Shown here in pieces: positions 34,233-43,511 of a stretch of 64,000 nt of DNA. The translations under genes were made by a program, and so were the position numbers. A model generated the notes under the pieces. The model was not told the DNA's origin. It did no database searches and saw only the letters and a program-made list of their open reading frames with translations. The stretch lies in contig CAZRGM010000011.1 of assembly GCA_964599635.1 (NCBI GenBank), positions 12,484-76,483 of the forward strand, in the 5' to 3' direction. The DNA comes from WJMT01 sp964599635 (lineage in GTDB: Bacteria; Acidobacteriota; Aminicenantia; Aminicenantales; Aminicenantaceae). Every line of letters begins with the position of its first letter. The first letter of the stretch is position 1.

Positions 34233-34787
34233 ATGCGAAATAAGGATTACCGTGAACTCCAAATATCCAGTTCTATGCTGGCTTTTGTGTTTATAGCCAT
34301 CATCATTTTGGGCATTGTCATCTTTCTGTTAGGGGTCTCCGTAGGGAAAAAACAGGCCTCTATAACCCAAAAGACTCAATTCGCTTCGGCCCCCATTGAG
34401 CAAATCCAAGAAGAAAAACCTGTCAATAAAGCACAAGATGAAGACAAAATTAACCAGGAAATTGCCTCTCACATAAAAAACGAAAATAAAATCGAAGAGC
34501 CCGCTAAAAAAGCTGAGAAAATATCTCCTTCCACCCGGAATGCCTATTACATTCAAATAGGGGCCTATTCAGACCAAAAAGCTGCTTCAAAAATAGCTCA
34601 AAAATATACCCATATGGGATTTCAAGCTCTTGTTATAGAACCTCTCCCAACAGACCGCAAAACAATCTATCGAGTCAGAATAGGAGGATATGAAACCAGA
34701 GAAGAAGCCGAAGAAGCCATGGAAAAACTTATGGAAGAAGAAAACAAGAAAAGAAGTGATTATTTTATAATCAGAGGTTCAATGTAA
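34233..34787 (+). CDS. SPOR-domain membrane protein
   Basis: This 184-residue protein has an N-terminal membrane helix (MLAFVFIAIIILGIVIFLLG), a charged linker and a C-terminal SPOR domain (YYIQIGAYSDQKAASKIAQK, YRVRIGGYETREEAEEAMEK). SPOR domains bind denuded glycan strands of peptidoglycan at the division site. It starts 6 bases after the slipin stop and may be in the same operon. Confidence 0.83.
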   Translation: MRNKDYRELQISSSMLAFVFIAIIILGIVIFLLGVSVGKKQASITQKTQFASAPIEQIQEEKPVNKAQDEDKINQEIASHIKNENKIEEPAKKAEKISPSTRNAYYIQIGAYSDQKAASKIAQKYTHMGFQALVIEPLPTDRKTIYRVRIGGYETREEAEEAMEKLMEEENKKRSDYFIIRGSM

Positions 34788-34815
34788 TCGAAAGGCCTAA
34801 TAAGAGAGAAATCTA

Positions 34816-36378
34816 TTGAAAATCCGGATTCCGGATGGCCTTCTTGCTGCATCAAGCGGAGTGATGACAGCACTGGCTTTCCCAAAAACGGAATATTTTT
34901 ACCTAGGCTGGATTTCCCTCATCCCATTGATTTTTTTACTTTTAAAATCCAATCCAAAAAGAGGGTTTTTTTTAGGAATGATATCTGGATTCTGTTTCTA
35001 TGCTGTGCTTCTCTACTGGATTCCAGCTGTTCCCATTCATTATGGGGGACTTTCCTTAGGACTAAGCCTATTGATATACATCCTCCTTTCACTTTTCCTT
35101 GCGCTTTTTTGGGCATTTTTTGCTTTTATGGTATCCACTTTTTCATCTTATATCCCAAAGGCAGTCTTTATCCTTATCCCCTTCCTCTGGATATCCATGG
35201 AATTCCTGATGAACTATCTATTCACGGGTTTCCCCTGGGGCTTGTTGGGAGCAAGCCAGTATAAAAATATCTATTTTATCCAGTTTGCATCTTTAACAGG
35301 CGTCTATGGACTTTCTTTTATCATGGTCCTTTTCCAAAGCGGACTGATTTTCTCAACTCAAACAAAACAAAAGCCTGTTTTTATTCTTTTGTCATTATTT
35401 CTGGTTCTAACATTCCATTTAGGGGGTTTTCTTGCCCTAGAAAAGGTCGTTCCATCTGAAGAAACATTCAAAGCCGCCCTTATACAGGGAAACACACCAG
35501 CCAGCACAAATTTTTCTGCACAATCCTATGAAAAAACCACCAAGATGTTCCAAAAACACCTCCATCTCAGTAACCAGGCTTATAAAAATGGAGCTGAATT
35601 GATTATTTGGCCTGAATTATCCGTCCCACTCTGTTTCTCCTGCCCATTCCAGCCCTATATCGAATTTTCCGATCAGCTTTTCCAATTTTCACAGAAGACC
35701 GGCTGCACCCTGTTGGTGGGGACAAGCGAGATATCTGACATCCAAAACCAAACCTTCTTTTATAATGCAGCTGTCTGTTTGAAGCCAGACCTTTCTCTTT
35801 CTTCTTATTATAAAATGCACCTGGTCCCTTTTGGTGAATACACCCCCTACCAAAAAATATTCTCATTTATTTCTAAATTTACCCACGCCGTAGGCGACTT
35901 AACCCCTGGGGAAAAACACAAACTCCATAAATTCAAAGAAATTCCCTTCGGATCTCCGATTTGCTATGAAATCATATTCCCCTCTCTGGTGAGAAAATTC
36001 TCCAAAATGGGAGCGGAATTCCTGGTAACCATCACCAATGATGGCTGGTATGGAACCAGCGCTGCCCCCTATCAACACTTTGCTTTAGCTGTCTTGAGGG
36101 CAGTGGAAAACCGGAGATATCTACTGAGAGCAGCAACAACGGGAATCAGCGGAGCTATTGATCCATATGGCCGGATCATTGTGAAATCAGAACTCCACAC
36201 CGCGACATTTATCAATACCGATATAACCCCAAAGAACTCCCTGACTTTCTATTCAAAATACGGCGATATTCTTCCTTACAGCGGGTTGACTTTATCTATG
36301 GCATTTCTTATTCTTTTATTGGTAAAAAAGAAAAATGAAAGAAAAAGAAGGACCCAAGTCAAAAGAAACCATAGCTGA
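34816..36378 (+). CDS. lnt: Apolipoprotein N-acyltransferase
   Basis: This 520-residue membrane enzyme adds the third acyl chain to lipoproteins. About seven N-terminal helices precede a nitrilase-like periplasmic domain. The catalytic triad is visible: Glu in IIWPELSVP (about residue 267), Lys in YYKMHLVPFGEY (about 334) and Cys in GSPICYEIIFP (about 382). A final transmembrane helix ends the protein. The start is TTG at 34816. The prfB start codon overlaps its last 44 bases. Confidence 0.93.
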   Translation: MKIRIPDGLLAASSGVMTALAFPKTEYFYLGWISLIPLIFLLLKSNPKRGFFLGMISGFCFYAVLLYWIPAVPIHYGGLSLGLSLLIYILLSLFLALFWAFFAFMVSTFSSYIPKAVFILIPFLWISMEFLMNYLFTGFPWGLLGASQYKNIYFIQFASLTGVYGLSFIMVLFQSGLIFSTQTKQKPVFILLSLFLVLTFHLGGFLALEKVVPSEETFKAALIQGNTPASTNFSAQSYEKTTKMFQKHLHLSNQAYKNGAELIIWPELSVPLCFSCPFQPYIEFSDQLFQFSQKTGCTLLVGTSEISDIQNQTFFYNAAVCLKPDLSLSSYYKMHLVPFGEYTPYQKIFSFISKFTHAVGDLTPGEKHKLHKFKEIPFGSPICYEIIFPSLVRKFSKMGAEFLVTITNDGWYGTSAAPYQHFALAVLRAVENRRYLLRAATTGISGAIDPYGRIIVKSELHTATFINTDITPKNSLTFYSKYGDILPYSGLTLSMAFLILLLVKKKNERKRRTQVKRNHS

Positions 36379-37469
36379 CCTTAGATCTATCGCTGAAAGC
36401 TTGACGGAAAAATTTAAAAATTTAAGAGGGTATCTTTGACCCAGAACATAAAAAAGATAGAATAAAAATTCTTGATCAACAGCTATCTTCCCCTGAAGTA
36501 TGGAAGAATCAAGAAAAAATCAAATCACTCCAACAGGAAAAGAAAAAATTAGAAGACAGCTTTAATTCATTTGAAAAAATAAAAGAAACCAAAGAAGAAA
36601 TTGAAGTCCTTCTAGAGCTGGGTTCAGAAGGAGAGGATATCTCCTCTGAGCTGAATAAAGCCATCGACCATTTCAGAACTCTCTTGGATGAAGCTGAATT
36701 AGAAACGCTTTTTTATGAAAAAGATGATTCAAGAAATGCGATCCTTACGATTCATCCCGGAGCTGGAGGCACAGAATCTCAGGACTGGGCTGAAATGCTT
36801 TTGAGGATGTATCTCAGATATGCAGAGAGGAGAAATTTTGAGACAAAGATTCTTGACCTTCAGCAGGGTGATGAAGCGGGTTTGAAAAGTGTGACCCTCC
36901 AGGTTCAAGGAGACTATGCTTATGGTATCTTCAGCCAAGAATCAGGCGTGCACAGACTTGTTCGGATCTCTCCGTTTGATTCCAACAAAAGGCGGCACAC
37001 TTCCTTTGCTGCAGTTTTTGCATATCCGGAAATAGACCAAGATATAGAAATCAATGTTTCTCCAGATGAAATAAGAGTGGACACATACAGATCTTCTGGA
37101 CGGGGTGGTCAGCATGTCAATGTAACGGACTCCGCTGTAAGAATCACTCATCTTGAAACAGGAATTGTGGTTCAATGCCAAAACGAAAGGTCGCAACATA
37201 AAAACAAAGCCTCAGCTATGAAAGTCCTTAAATCAAGATTATATGAATTGGAAAAAAGGAAAAAAAACGAAAAACTAGAAAAATTGGAAGACACTAAATC
37301 CGATATTGCCTGGGGAAATCAGATCCGTTCTTATGTTCTCCATCCTTACAAGATGATTAAAGACCTCCGGACAAATGTTGAAACCAGTGATACAGAAAGT
37401 GTTTTGGATGGAGATCTGGACGATTTTATCAAAGCAAGCCTGATTCAAAGAAAAGAACAACAAGAATGA
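36335..37469 (+). CDS. prfB: Peptide chain release factor 2, with programmed +1 frameshift
   Basis: The first 34 codons (ATG at 36335) end at an in-frame TGA (36437-36439). Reading resumes one base on at GAC (36438) and runs to the TGA at 37467-37469, for 377 residues in all, the normal length for RF2. The shifted frame is open throughout, and the RF2 signatures follow: HPGAGGTESQDWAEML and the peptidyl-tRNA hydrolysis motif SSGRGGQHVNVTDSAVRITH. The stop-codon motif region is around SPFDSNKRRHTSFA. RF2 releases peptides at UGA and UAA. The frameshift is the classic autoregulation. The gene overlaps lnt by 44 bases. Confidence 0.93.
36425..36440 (+). promoter_or_regulatory. RF2 programmed frameshift site
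   Basis: AGAGGGTATCTTTGAC combines a Shine-Dalgarno-like AGAGGG, the slippery CTT and the TGA stop followed by C. This is the same order as the Escherichia coli prfB site (AGGGGGTATCTTTGAC). A +1 shift at CTT|T gives the downstream frame. Confidence 0.93.
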
Positions 37470-37526
37470 AATTCAGGTATGGCTTGTGCTCCCTTCAGAT
37501 TTTTAACGCCATTCTTCTTCGTTTTT
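37467..37526 (-). repeat. Family-1 repeat half, spanning prfB and mazG ends
   Basis: TGAAATTCAGGTATGGCTTG followed by TGCTCCCTTCAGATTTTTAACG and on matches the first 60 bases of the copy at 11000 (sense on minus strand). It starts at the T of the prfB stop codon. Read leftwards, the stop and last codons of mazG lie inside it. The other half is missing. Confidence 0.8.
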
Positions 37527-37934
37527 GGATTGCTCCCAAAGGGCTTCCATCTCATCAAGACTTACCCTCTCGATATCCATTCCTCTCTCCTGTAATTTCT
37601 TCTCAATATAATGAAATCTCTTCATGAATTTTTGGTTTGCTTTTTTCAATGCCAGCTCAGGGTTTACTTTCAAATGGCGTGATACATTTGAAACAGCGAA
37701 CAACAGGTCCCCTATCTCCTCAAAAATTTTATTTTTATCTTTTGAGGCCATGGCTCTCTCGACTTCTTTGATTTCCTCCTTGACTTTTATTAAGGCATCT
37801 TCACTTTTTTCCCAGTCAAAGCCAACATGGGATGCCCTTTTCCCGATAAAAAAAGATTCCGAAAGAGCATGTGGAGAATGTTTCATGGTCATGAGTTCTT
37901 TACATTTTTTCCATGTTTTTCTTAGACTGCCCAT
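37503..37934 (-). CDS. mazG: Short MazG-family nucleotide pyrophosphohydrolase
   Basis: This 143-residue protein matches only one half of the usual 260-residue MazG. It has KVKEEIKEVERAM and EEIGDLLFAVSNVSRHL, which supply the metal-binding Glu/Asp residues. MazG hydrolyses nucleoside triphosphates to monophosphates. The start is supported by AAGGAGATATGA before the ATG. The C-terminal residues NEEEWR and the stop are encoded in a family-1 repeat remnant. The natural C-terminus is therefore partly replaced. Confidence 0.82.
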   Translation of the reverse strand: MGSLRKTWKKCKELMTMKHSPHALSESFFIGKRASHVGFDWEKSEDALIKVKEEIKEVERAMASKDKNKIFEEIGDLLFAVSNVSRHLKVNPELALKKANQKFMKRFHYIEKKLQERGMDIERVSLDEMEALWEQSKNEEEWR

Positions 37935-38086
37935 TCATATCTCCTTGAATATATTCAGGTATTATTGTATTATTTTTTCTGGTCTAAAAGTAAAGGCCAG
38001 TATTATCCTGGATTATTCATGATTTGATTTTGTTTCAGACGCTAGGTTAGGTTATTTAACACTAAGAAAACAGTTTTTTCAATAAA

Positions 38087-38374
38087 ATGGACGGAAAAAA
38101 AACAAAAAGAGAACCACTTCCTCCCCTTGATTTTAGCTCCATCATGCTTCCCTTTCACACTCAAGCCATGATTAAATTGGGGCAGATTGTGGATCCTTTC
38201 ACCAAAAAAGAAACCATAAATCTTGAACTGGCGAAAAGACTCATCGATATTCTTGACCTTCTGAAAATAAAAACTCAAGGAAATCTAAACAGAGACGAAG
38301 AAGAATTGTTAAATCAAAGCTTATATCAGTTAAAAAGACTCTACCTGGAAAAAAGCGAAGACAATAAATCCTGA
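38087..38374 (+). CDS. DUF1844 family protein
   Basis: This 95-residue protein has the family pattern LPPLDFSSIMLPFHTQAMIK, IVDPFTKKETINLELAKRLI and DILDLLKIKTQGNLNRDEEE. It is small, acidic and probably cytoplasmic. Function unknown. ribF starts 4 bases after its stop. Confidence 0.85.
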   Translation: MDGKKTKREPLPPLDFSSIMLPFHTQAMIKLGQIVDPFTKKETINLELAKRLIDILDLLKIKTQGNLNRDEEELLNQSLYQLKRLYLEKSEDNKS

Positions 38375-38378
38375 TCAC

Positions 38379-39296
38379 ATGCAAATCTATGAAAATTTTT
38401 CAGAACTTCCGGACTTTAAAAAAAACACTGCTGTAGCTATTGGAAACTTTGATGGAGTCCATCTGGGACACAAAAAAATCTTAAAATATTTGGTTACATC
38501 AGCAAAAAAGAATAACCTACACTCAGTCGTCCTTACGTTTTCCCCCCATCCTGGGAAGTTCTTTAAAAAAGATAAATTTTTCCTTATCCAACCCCCTAAA
38601 GAAAAAATTAACATGTTGAGTCAGTTTTCTATAGACATCGCAGTCACGGCTCCTTTTAACAAAAATTTCTCAGAGCTTTCCCCCTCCCAATTTGTTCAAA
38701 ATATCCTTCTGAATTTACTTCATGCCAAGATTATAGTGGTCGGGCGCAACTTCAAGTTTGGGAAAAATCGCGAAGGAAATGACCTTACCCTCCAAAAAAT
38801 TGCAAGACAGCACAACCTTTCACACCATTCCATTCCACAGGTCTCCCTGCAAGGAGAAGTTATAAGCAGCAGTAAAATACGCATTCTTCTCCAGGAAGGA
38901 AAAATAGAAAAGGCAAATATGTTTTTAGGCCACCCCTATAAAATAACAGGAAAAGTCGTTAAAGGCAGCTCAAGAGGGAGGAACATAGGATTTCCTACAG
39001 CCAATCTGGTTCCAGATAATGATATTATCCCTACGGGTGTTTTTATAACAGAATCCATCATAGGATCCCAAAAATTCCCTTCAGTCACAAATATCGGATA
39101 CTGCCCTACTTACCCTAAAGATAAAACAAATATAGAATCTTTTATCATGAACCTTCAAACTGATTTATATGGGAAAAACATGGGATTACTCCTTTTTAAA
39201 AAAATAAGAGATGAGCGAAAATTTGATTCTCCTGAAATGCTTCAAAAACAGATTCGAAAAGATATAGCCGCTGCCGAACACTACTTTGAAAAATAG
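38379..39296 (+). CDS. ribF: Bifunctional riboflavin kinase / FAD synthetase
   Basis: This 305-residue protein makes FMN and FAD from riboflavin. The N-terminal nucleotidyltransferase domain has AIGNFDGVHLGHKKIL and the kinase domain has GKVVKGSSRGRNIGFPTANL. VEIFI-like SFIMNLQTDLYGKNMGLLLFK and the C-terminal KIRDERKFDSPEMLQKQI complete it. Length is normal. Confidence 0.94.
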   Translation: MQIYENFSELPDFKKNTAVAIGNFDGVHLGHKKILKYLVTSAKKNNLHSVVLTFSPHPGKFFKKDKFFLIQPPKEKINMLSQFSIDIAVTAPFNKNFSELSPSQFVQNILLNLLHAKIIVVGRNFKFGKNREGNDLTLQKIARQHNLSHHSIPQVSLQGEVISSSKIRILLQEGKIEKANMFLGHPYKITGKVVKGSSRGRNIGFPTANLVPDNDIIPTGVFITESIIGSQKFPSVTNIGYCPTYPKDKTNIESFIMNLQTDLYGKNMGLLLFKKIRDERKFDSPEMLQKQIRKDIAAAEHYFEK

Positions 39297-39351
39297 GTAC
39301 ACAATACCGTTTTGCCTCTATGAGTCTATGGGGCCCTCCTCACACCTTAAA

Positions 39352-39447
39352 CCTGACCTATTCATAAAAAAATGGAAATGTTTTCATGATTCATTTTCAT
39401 GGTCTTCGCCTCGCATCCGCAGCCACCCCCACTCGTGAATAATCCCG
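39352..39447 (+). repeat. Family-2 dispersed repeat (long copy)
   Basis: CCTGACCTATTCATAAAAAA followed by ATGGAAATGTTTTCAT at the left and CTCGTGAATAATCCCGG at the right flank a short GC-richer middle. It lies between ribF and pyrR (325 bases, otherwise no gene). I looked for a PyrR-binding attenuator here and did not find one. Confidence 0.6.
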
Positions 39448-39510
39448 GTAAACTTTTCAAATGAATATTCTTGACTTTTTGTACAAGTTGTTGCATCTTC
39501 ATAAGAAATT

Positions 39511-39530
39511 GAGGCTATTCACAAAAAAGG
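39511..39530 (+). repeat. Family-2 repeat core (partial)
   Basis: GAGGCTATTCACAAAAAAGG matches the left-end core of family 2, about 65 bases after the long copy. It is just upstream of the pyrR ribosome-binding region. Confidence 0.4.
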
Positions 39531-39621
39531 CATTGTATATAATAAACAAGTAAAGCGAAAATTGTCTTGCCTTTATAGATCAATAACAGTAAAAGATGCT
39601 TTCACCTGAAAAGGAGAAAAG

Positions 39622-40176
39622 ATGAAGGAAAAAATTAAAGCCAGAGTCATGGACTCTAGAAAAATCAAGAGAGCCTTTAACAGGATGGCCACCGAGATCA
39701 CAGAGAAAAATCGAGATCTGAACAATCTGGTTATTATTGGAATTCGAACAAGAGGTGTCCACATTGCCAAAAGGATTGCTAAGCTGATCAAGGAATATGA
39801 GAATATTGAAGTTCCTGTGGGTATCCTTGACATAACCTTATATAGGGATGACTTTTCTGAACTTGAAGAAAAACATATCGTAAAAAAAACAGAAATAAAT
39901 TTTTCCATTGAAAACAAAGATGTTCTCTTAGTTGATGATGTGCTTTTCACGGGCAGGACCATCCGAGCAGCCATGGACAGCCTGATTGATCTCGGCCGCC
40001 CCAAAACCATTCAACTTCTTGTCCTTATAGACAGAGGACATAAGGAGCTTCCCATAAGAGCAGATTACACAGGAAAATCACTTCCCACTTCAAGAAGAGA
40101 ACAAGTTAAAGTCCAGCTCAAAGAAATTGACCGTAAAGATGAAGTGCTGATAACAGAGCCAGGAGGAATCGGATAG
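39622..40176 (+). CDS. pyrR: Bifunctional PyrR: pyr operon regulator / uracil phosphoribosyltransferase
   Basis: This 184-residue protein has the PRPP-binding motif DVLLVDDVLFTGRTIRAA and the family stretch LIDRGHKELPIRADYTGKSL. In many bacteria PyrR binds pyr mRNA in response to UMP, and it also has UPRTase activity. AAGGAG precedes the ATG. pyrB and pyrC follow, so this is a classic pyr operon. The missing PyrR box in the visible leader leaves the regulatory mode open. Confidence 0.93.
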   Translation: MKEKIKARVMDSRKIKRAFNRMATEITEKNRDLNNLVIIGIRTRGVHIAKRIAKLIKEYENIEVPVGILDITLYRDDFSELEEKHIVKKTEINFSIENKDVLLVDDVLFTGRTIRAAMDSLIDLGRPKTIQLLVLIDRGHKELPIRADYTGKSLPTSRREQVKVQLKEIDRKDEVLITEPGGIG

Positions 40177-40185
40177 GAGAAAAAA

Positions 40186-41124
40186 TTGAGCTTTAACAAA
40201 AAACACCTTTTAGGCATCCAAGATCTGACAAAATCTGAAATCCTCACTATTCTTGATACCGCAGAATCCCTTAAAGAAATCTCAAAAAGAGAAGTCAAGA
40301 AAGTTCCTGCTCTAAGAGGAAAAACAATTGTTAACCTATTTTTCGAACCGAGCACAAGAACAAAAAGTTCATTTGAAATGGCTGCAAAGAGGTTGAGTGC
40401 AGATATCTCAAGCTTTACAAAAATATCCAGCAGTACAGTCAAAGGAGAAACACTCAAGGATACTGTTCTGAACCTAGAAGCTATGCAGACAGATGCTTTG
40501 GTTATCAGACATTCTTCTTCAGGAGCCGCTCATTTCTTAAGCACATTCTGCAAATCACACATCATCAATGCAGGCGATGGAAGCCACGAACACCCCACCC
40601 AAGCGCTGCTGGATGCCTTCACCATAAGAGAAGAAAAAAAGAAATTTACGGGTTTGAGAGTGGTGATAGCCGGAGACATTCTGCACAGTCGGGTCGCCCG
40701 TTCAAATATATTCCTTCTAAAAAAAATGGGCGCTGACGTGGTCCTGGTAGGACCTCCCTCTCTGGTTCCACCCAAAATGGCTCAGCTGGGAGCCAAAATT
40801 GATTACAATATGGATAGGGCCGTTAAAAATGCTGATGTCATTATGATGCTGAGAATTCAACTGGAAAGACAGCAGAAAAATTTTTTCCCAACTATCCGAG
40901 AATACAGGAATCTGTTTAGTCTGAGCCCAAAAAGATTTGAATTAGCAGACAAAAACGCTATTATCATGCATCCTGGCCCCATAAACAGAGATGTTGAAAT
41001 CTCAACCAAACTAGCAGATTCCTTAAAGTCGGTTATACTTAAACAGGTTGAAAACGGAATTGCCGTGAGAATGGCAGTCCTTTATCTACTACTGGGAGGA
41101 AAAGAACGTGACTTTACTGATTAA
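40186..41124 (+). CDS. pyrB: Aspartate carbamoyltransferase catalytic subunit
   Basis: This 312-residue enzyme condenses aspartate with carbamoyl phosphate. It has the carbamoyl-phosphate motif FFEPSTRTKSSFEMAAKRL, AGDGSHEHPTQALLD and MHPGPINRDVEI. The start is TTG with GGATAGGAG before it. It overlaps pyrC by 17 bases, as often seen in pyr operons. Confidence 0.95.
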   Translation: MSFNKKHLLGIQDLTKSEILTILDTAESLKEISKREVKKVPALRGKTIVNLFFEPSTRTKSSFEMAAKRLSADISSFTKISSSTVKGETLKDTVLNLEAMQTDALVIRHSSSGAAHFLSTFCKSHIINAGDGSHEHPTQALLDAFTIREEKKKFTGLRVVIAGDILHSRVARSNIFLLKKMGADVVLVGPPSLVPPKMAQLGAKIDYNMDRAVKNADVIMMLRIQLERQQKNFFPTIREYRNLFSLSPKRFELADKNAIIMHPGPINRDVEISTKLADSLKSVILKQVENGIAVRMAVLYLLLGGKERDFTD

Positions 41125-42400
41125 AAACGGACATCTCATCGATCCTTCATCTGGGATAGATAAAATAACGGATATTTTAATAAAAAACAAAAAGATATTT
41201 GAAATAAAAGAAAACATTAAATCTGATAACGAAAAAATAATTGATGCCTCTGGGTTGATCATCACCCCAGGACTCATAGATATGCACGTTCATTTAAGAG
41301 AGCCTGGACAGGAGCATAAAGAGACCATAAAAACAGGTTCCCAAGCTGCGGCGGCCGGAGGCTTCACTTCTATTGCCTGCATGCCAAACACATCTCCTGT
41401 AAATGACCATTCAGGGGTGACCAAATATATCATTTCTAAAGCTAAGAAAATTGCTTCTGTCAATATATTCCCCATCGCAGCCCTCAGCATTGGACAGAAA
41501 GGTAAATCACTCACAGAAATAGCGGATTTAATTGATGCAGGAGCGGTTGCTTTCTCTGACGACGGAATGCCTGTTTACAACAGTCAGCTGATGCGGCGAG
41601 CTTTAGAATACGCCAAAGAAATGAATACTCTTATCATTGATCACTGTGAAGATCTTGATTTAAGCTCCAATGGGGTTATGAATGAAGGTTATTACTCCTA
41701 TCTTCTAGGTCTCAATGGAATCCCTGATTACTCTGAAGAAGTCATGGTAGCGCGTAACATCATATTAGCAGAAAAAACAAATTCCAGAATTCATCTCGCT
41801 CATATGAGCACTAAAGGCTCGGTTGAACTGATCCGAGCAGCCAAAAAAAAAGGAGTGGCTGTGACTTCAGAAGTGACCCCACACCACCTTTTTCTAGATG
41901 ATTCCATGCTCACTGATTACAGTACTCATTTGAAAGTCAATCCTCCTATAAGATCCAAGGAAGACAATGAAAGCCTCATAGAAGCTGCTGCACAGGGGAT
42001 CATTGATGTCTTTGCTACAGATCATGCCCCTCATTCCCCAGACGAAAAAGAAGTCGAATTCAATGAAGCCCCATTTGGGATCAATGGACTGGAAACGGCT
42101 GTCTCTCTAATTCTCGATAAACTCGTCAATAAAAAAATCATCTCCCTAAACAGATTTACTGAAATGTTTTCATGCAATCCTGCTAAAATCCTGAATTTGA
42201 AAAATAAAGGGAAAATAGAGATTGGAGCTGACGCAGATCTCACCATCATCGATACCGAAAAGAAAATCACCGTCGATGTGAATAAATTTCTATCAAAAAG
42301 CCGGAATAACCCTTTTCACAACTGGAAATTAAAAGGAGCCCCGGTTATGACTATTGTAGGAGGAAAAGTCATTTATTCCTCACTGAACCCCGTAAAATAA
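41108..42400 (+). CDS. pyrC: Dihydroorotase
   Basis: This 430-residue class I dihydroorotase closes carbamoyl aspartate to dihydroorotate. It has the zinc motif IDMHVHLREPGQEHKET and later ligands in IIDHCEDLDLS, RIHLAHMSTKGSVELIRAA and DVFATDHAPHSPDEKE. The start is GTG at 41108, inside the end of pyrB. Length is normal. Confidence 0.95.
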   Translation: MTLLIKNGHLIDPSSGIDKITDILIKNKKIFEIKENIKSDNEKIIDASGLIITPGLIDMHVHLREPGQEHKETIKTGSQAAAAGGFTSIACMPNTSPVNDHSGVTKYIISKAKKIASVNIFPIAALSIGQKGKSLTEIADLIDAGAVAFSDDGMPVYNSQLMRRALEYAKEMNTLIIDHCEDLDLSSNGVMNEGYYSYLLGLNGIPDYSEEVMVARNIILAEKTNSRIHLAHMSTKGSVELIRAAKKKGVAVTSEVTPHHLFLDDSMLTDYSTHLKVNPPIRSKEDNESLIEAAAQGIIDVFATDHAPHSPDEKEVEFNEAPFGINGLETAVSLILDKLVNKKIISLNRFTEMFSCNPAKILNLKNKGKIEIGADADLTIIDTEKKITVDVNKFLSKSRNNPFHNWKLKGAPVMTIVGGKVIYSSLNPVK

Positions 42401-42433
42401 CTTTTTTTCTGAGGCCTAAAAGACTGGGATATC

Positions 42434-43180
42434 ATGGATCAAAATCTAAAAAGATTAGAAAAACGAATTGGCCATGAATTTAAAAATAAAGATTTACTGA
42501 TCCAATCTCTCACTCATAGATCACATGCTTATGAAAGTCATGAAGAAATACAAGATAATGAGGTGCTCGAATTTTTAGGAGATTCTGTTTTAGGATTTAT
42601 CTTATGTGACTTTTTGGTCAAAAACTTTCAAGGACTCTCCGAAGGTGAATTGTCAAAATTGAAATCCACGGCAGCCAGCACAAACGCCCTATCGCTCTTT
42701 GCAAAAGAAATCAAACTGCATAAGGAAATTATGCTGGGAAAAGGAGAGGTGAAAAGCGGGGGAAGAAAGAAAAAAACCATCTTAGCAGGAGTATTTGAAG
42801 CGCTTATTGCCGCTCTGTATCTGGACGGAGGAATTCATGCAGCTCAACGCCTTCTTGAAAAACATTTCCAGAATTTTTTTAAGAAGATAGGCATGGACAA
42901 TTTCTTAATCAATAATTATAAATCAGCACTTCAAGAACACCTTCAGAGAGCCAATCTACCTAAACCCATCTACAAAACAGTCAAAACTAAAGGACCTGAA
43001 CACAATAAAAAATTTATAGTTGAAGTGTTCTCTCAACAGCAATGCCTAGGAAAGGCCACAGGATTATCAAGAAAGGAAGCTGAGCAAAAGGCAGCTCAAA
43101 AAGCCATGAAAAATCTTCTAAATAAAAAAATAAAATCATTGACCTCTGATACTTTTATTTTGAAGATAAAAGATGATTGA
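42434..43180 (+). CDS. rnc: Ribonuclease III
   Basis: This 248-residue protein cuts double-stranded RNA. The signature NEVLEFLGDSVLGFI is near residue 40 and GVFEALIAALYLDGG near 118. A double-stranded RNA-binding domain (from SALQEHLQRANLPKPIYKTV) is at the C-terminus. Length is normal. Confidence 0.95.
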   Translation: MDQNLKRLEKRIGHEFKNKDLLIQSLTHRSHAYESHEEIQDNEVLEFLGDSVLGFILCDFLVKNFQGLSEGELSKLKSTAASTNALSLFAKEIKLHKEIMLGKGEVKSGGRKKKTILAGVFEALIAALYLDGGIHAAQRLLEKHFQNFFKKIGMDNFLINNYKSALQEHLQRANLPKPIYKTVKTKGPEHNKKFIVEVFSQQQCLGKATGLSRKEAEQKAAQKAMKNLLNKKIKSLTSDTFILKIKDD

Positions 43181-43511
43181 TTCATACAGATTCGGCCGTA
43201 TGGTTATTGATGGGAAAACCTATACAAAGGATCTAATTATCTATCCAGACATAATCAAATCCCCTTGGTGGAGAGAGGCGGGTCACTTTTTGGCTCTCAA
43301 TGACATCAAAGATGTTTTAGCCAATAATCCAGAAACACTCATTATTGGAACGGGTTATTGGGGGCTTATGAAAGTTGAAGATGAGGTTAAAAAACAAGCC
43401 AAAAAGAAAGGAATCCAGCTTATTATTCAAAACAGCAAAAAAGCCGTGCAGACATTTAACAACATACACTCTCAAGGCAGAGTTTTTGCCGCTTTTCATA
43501 TCACCTGCTAA
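43173..43511 (+). CDS. Mth938-like domain protein
   Basis: This 112-residue protein has the fold seen in the Mth938/AAMDC family: YRFGRMVIDGKTYTKDLIIY, NPETLIIGTGYWGLMKVED and KKAVQTFNNIHSQGRVFAAF. Biochemical role unknown. The ATG overlaps the end of rnc by 8 bases, so the two are probably coupled. Confidence 0.78.
   Translation: MIDSYRFGRMVIDGKTYTKDLIIYPDIIKSPWWREAGHFLALNDIKDVLANNPETLIIGTGYWGLMKVEDEVKKQAKKKGIQLIIQNSKKAVQTFNNIHSQGRVFAAFHITC

Noticed and set aside
36684..37469. prfB taken as a gene starting at the internal ATG 36684
   Set aside because: The same frame is open back to 36438 and joins the upstream 34 codons by the known RF2 +1 frameshift. A start at 36684 would remove the N-terminal domain.
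39297..39621. PyrR-responsive attenuator upstream of pyrR
   Set aside because: No PyrR-binding loop or terminator/antiterminator pair was found. The space is mostly family-2 repeat.
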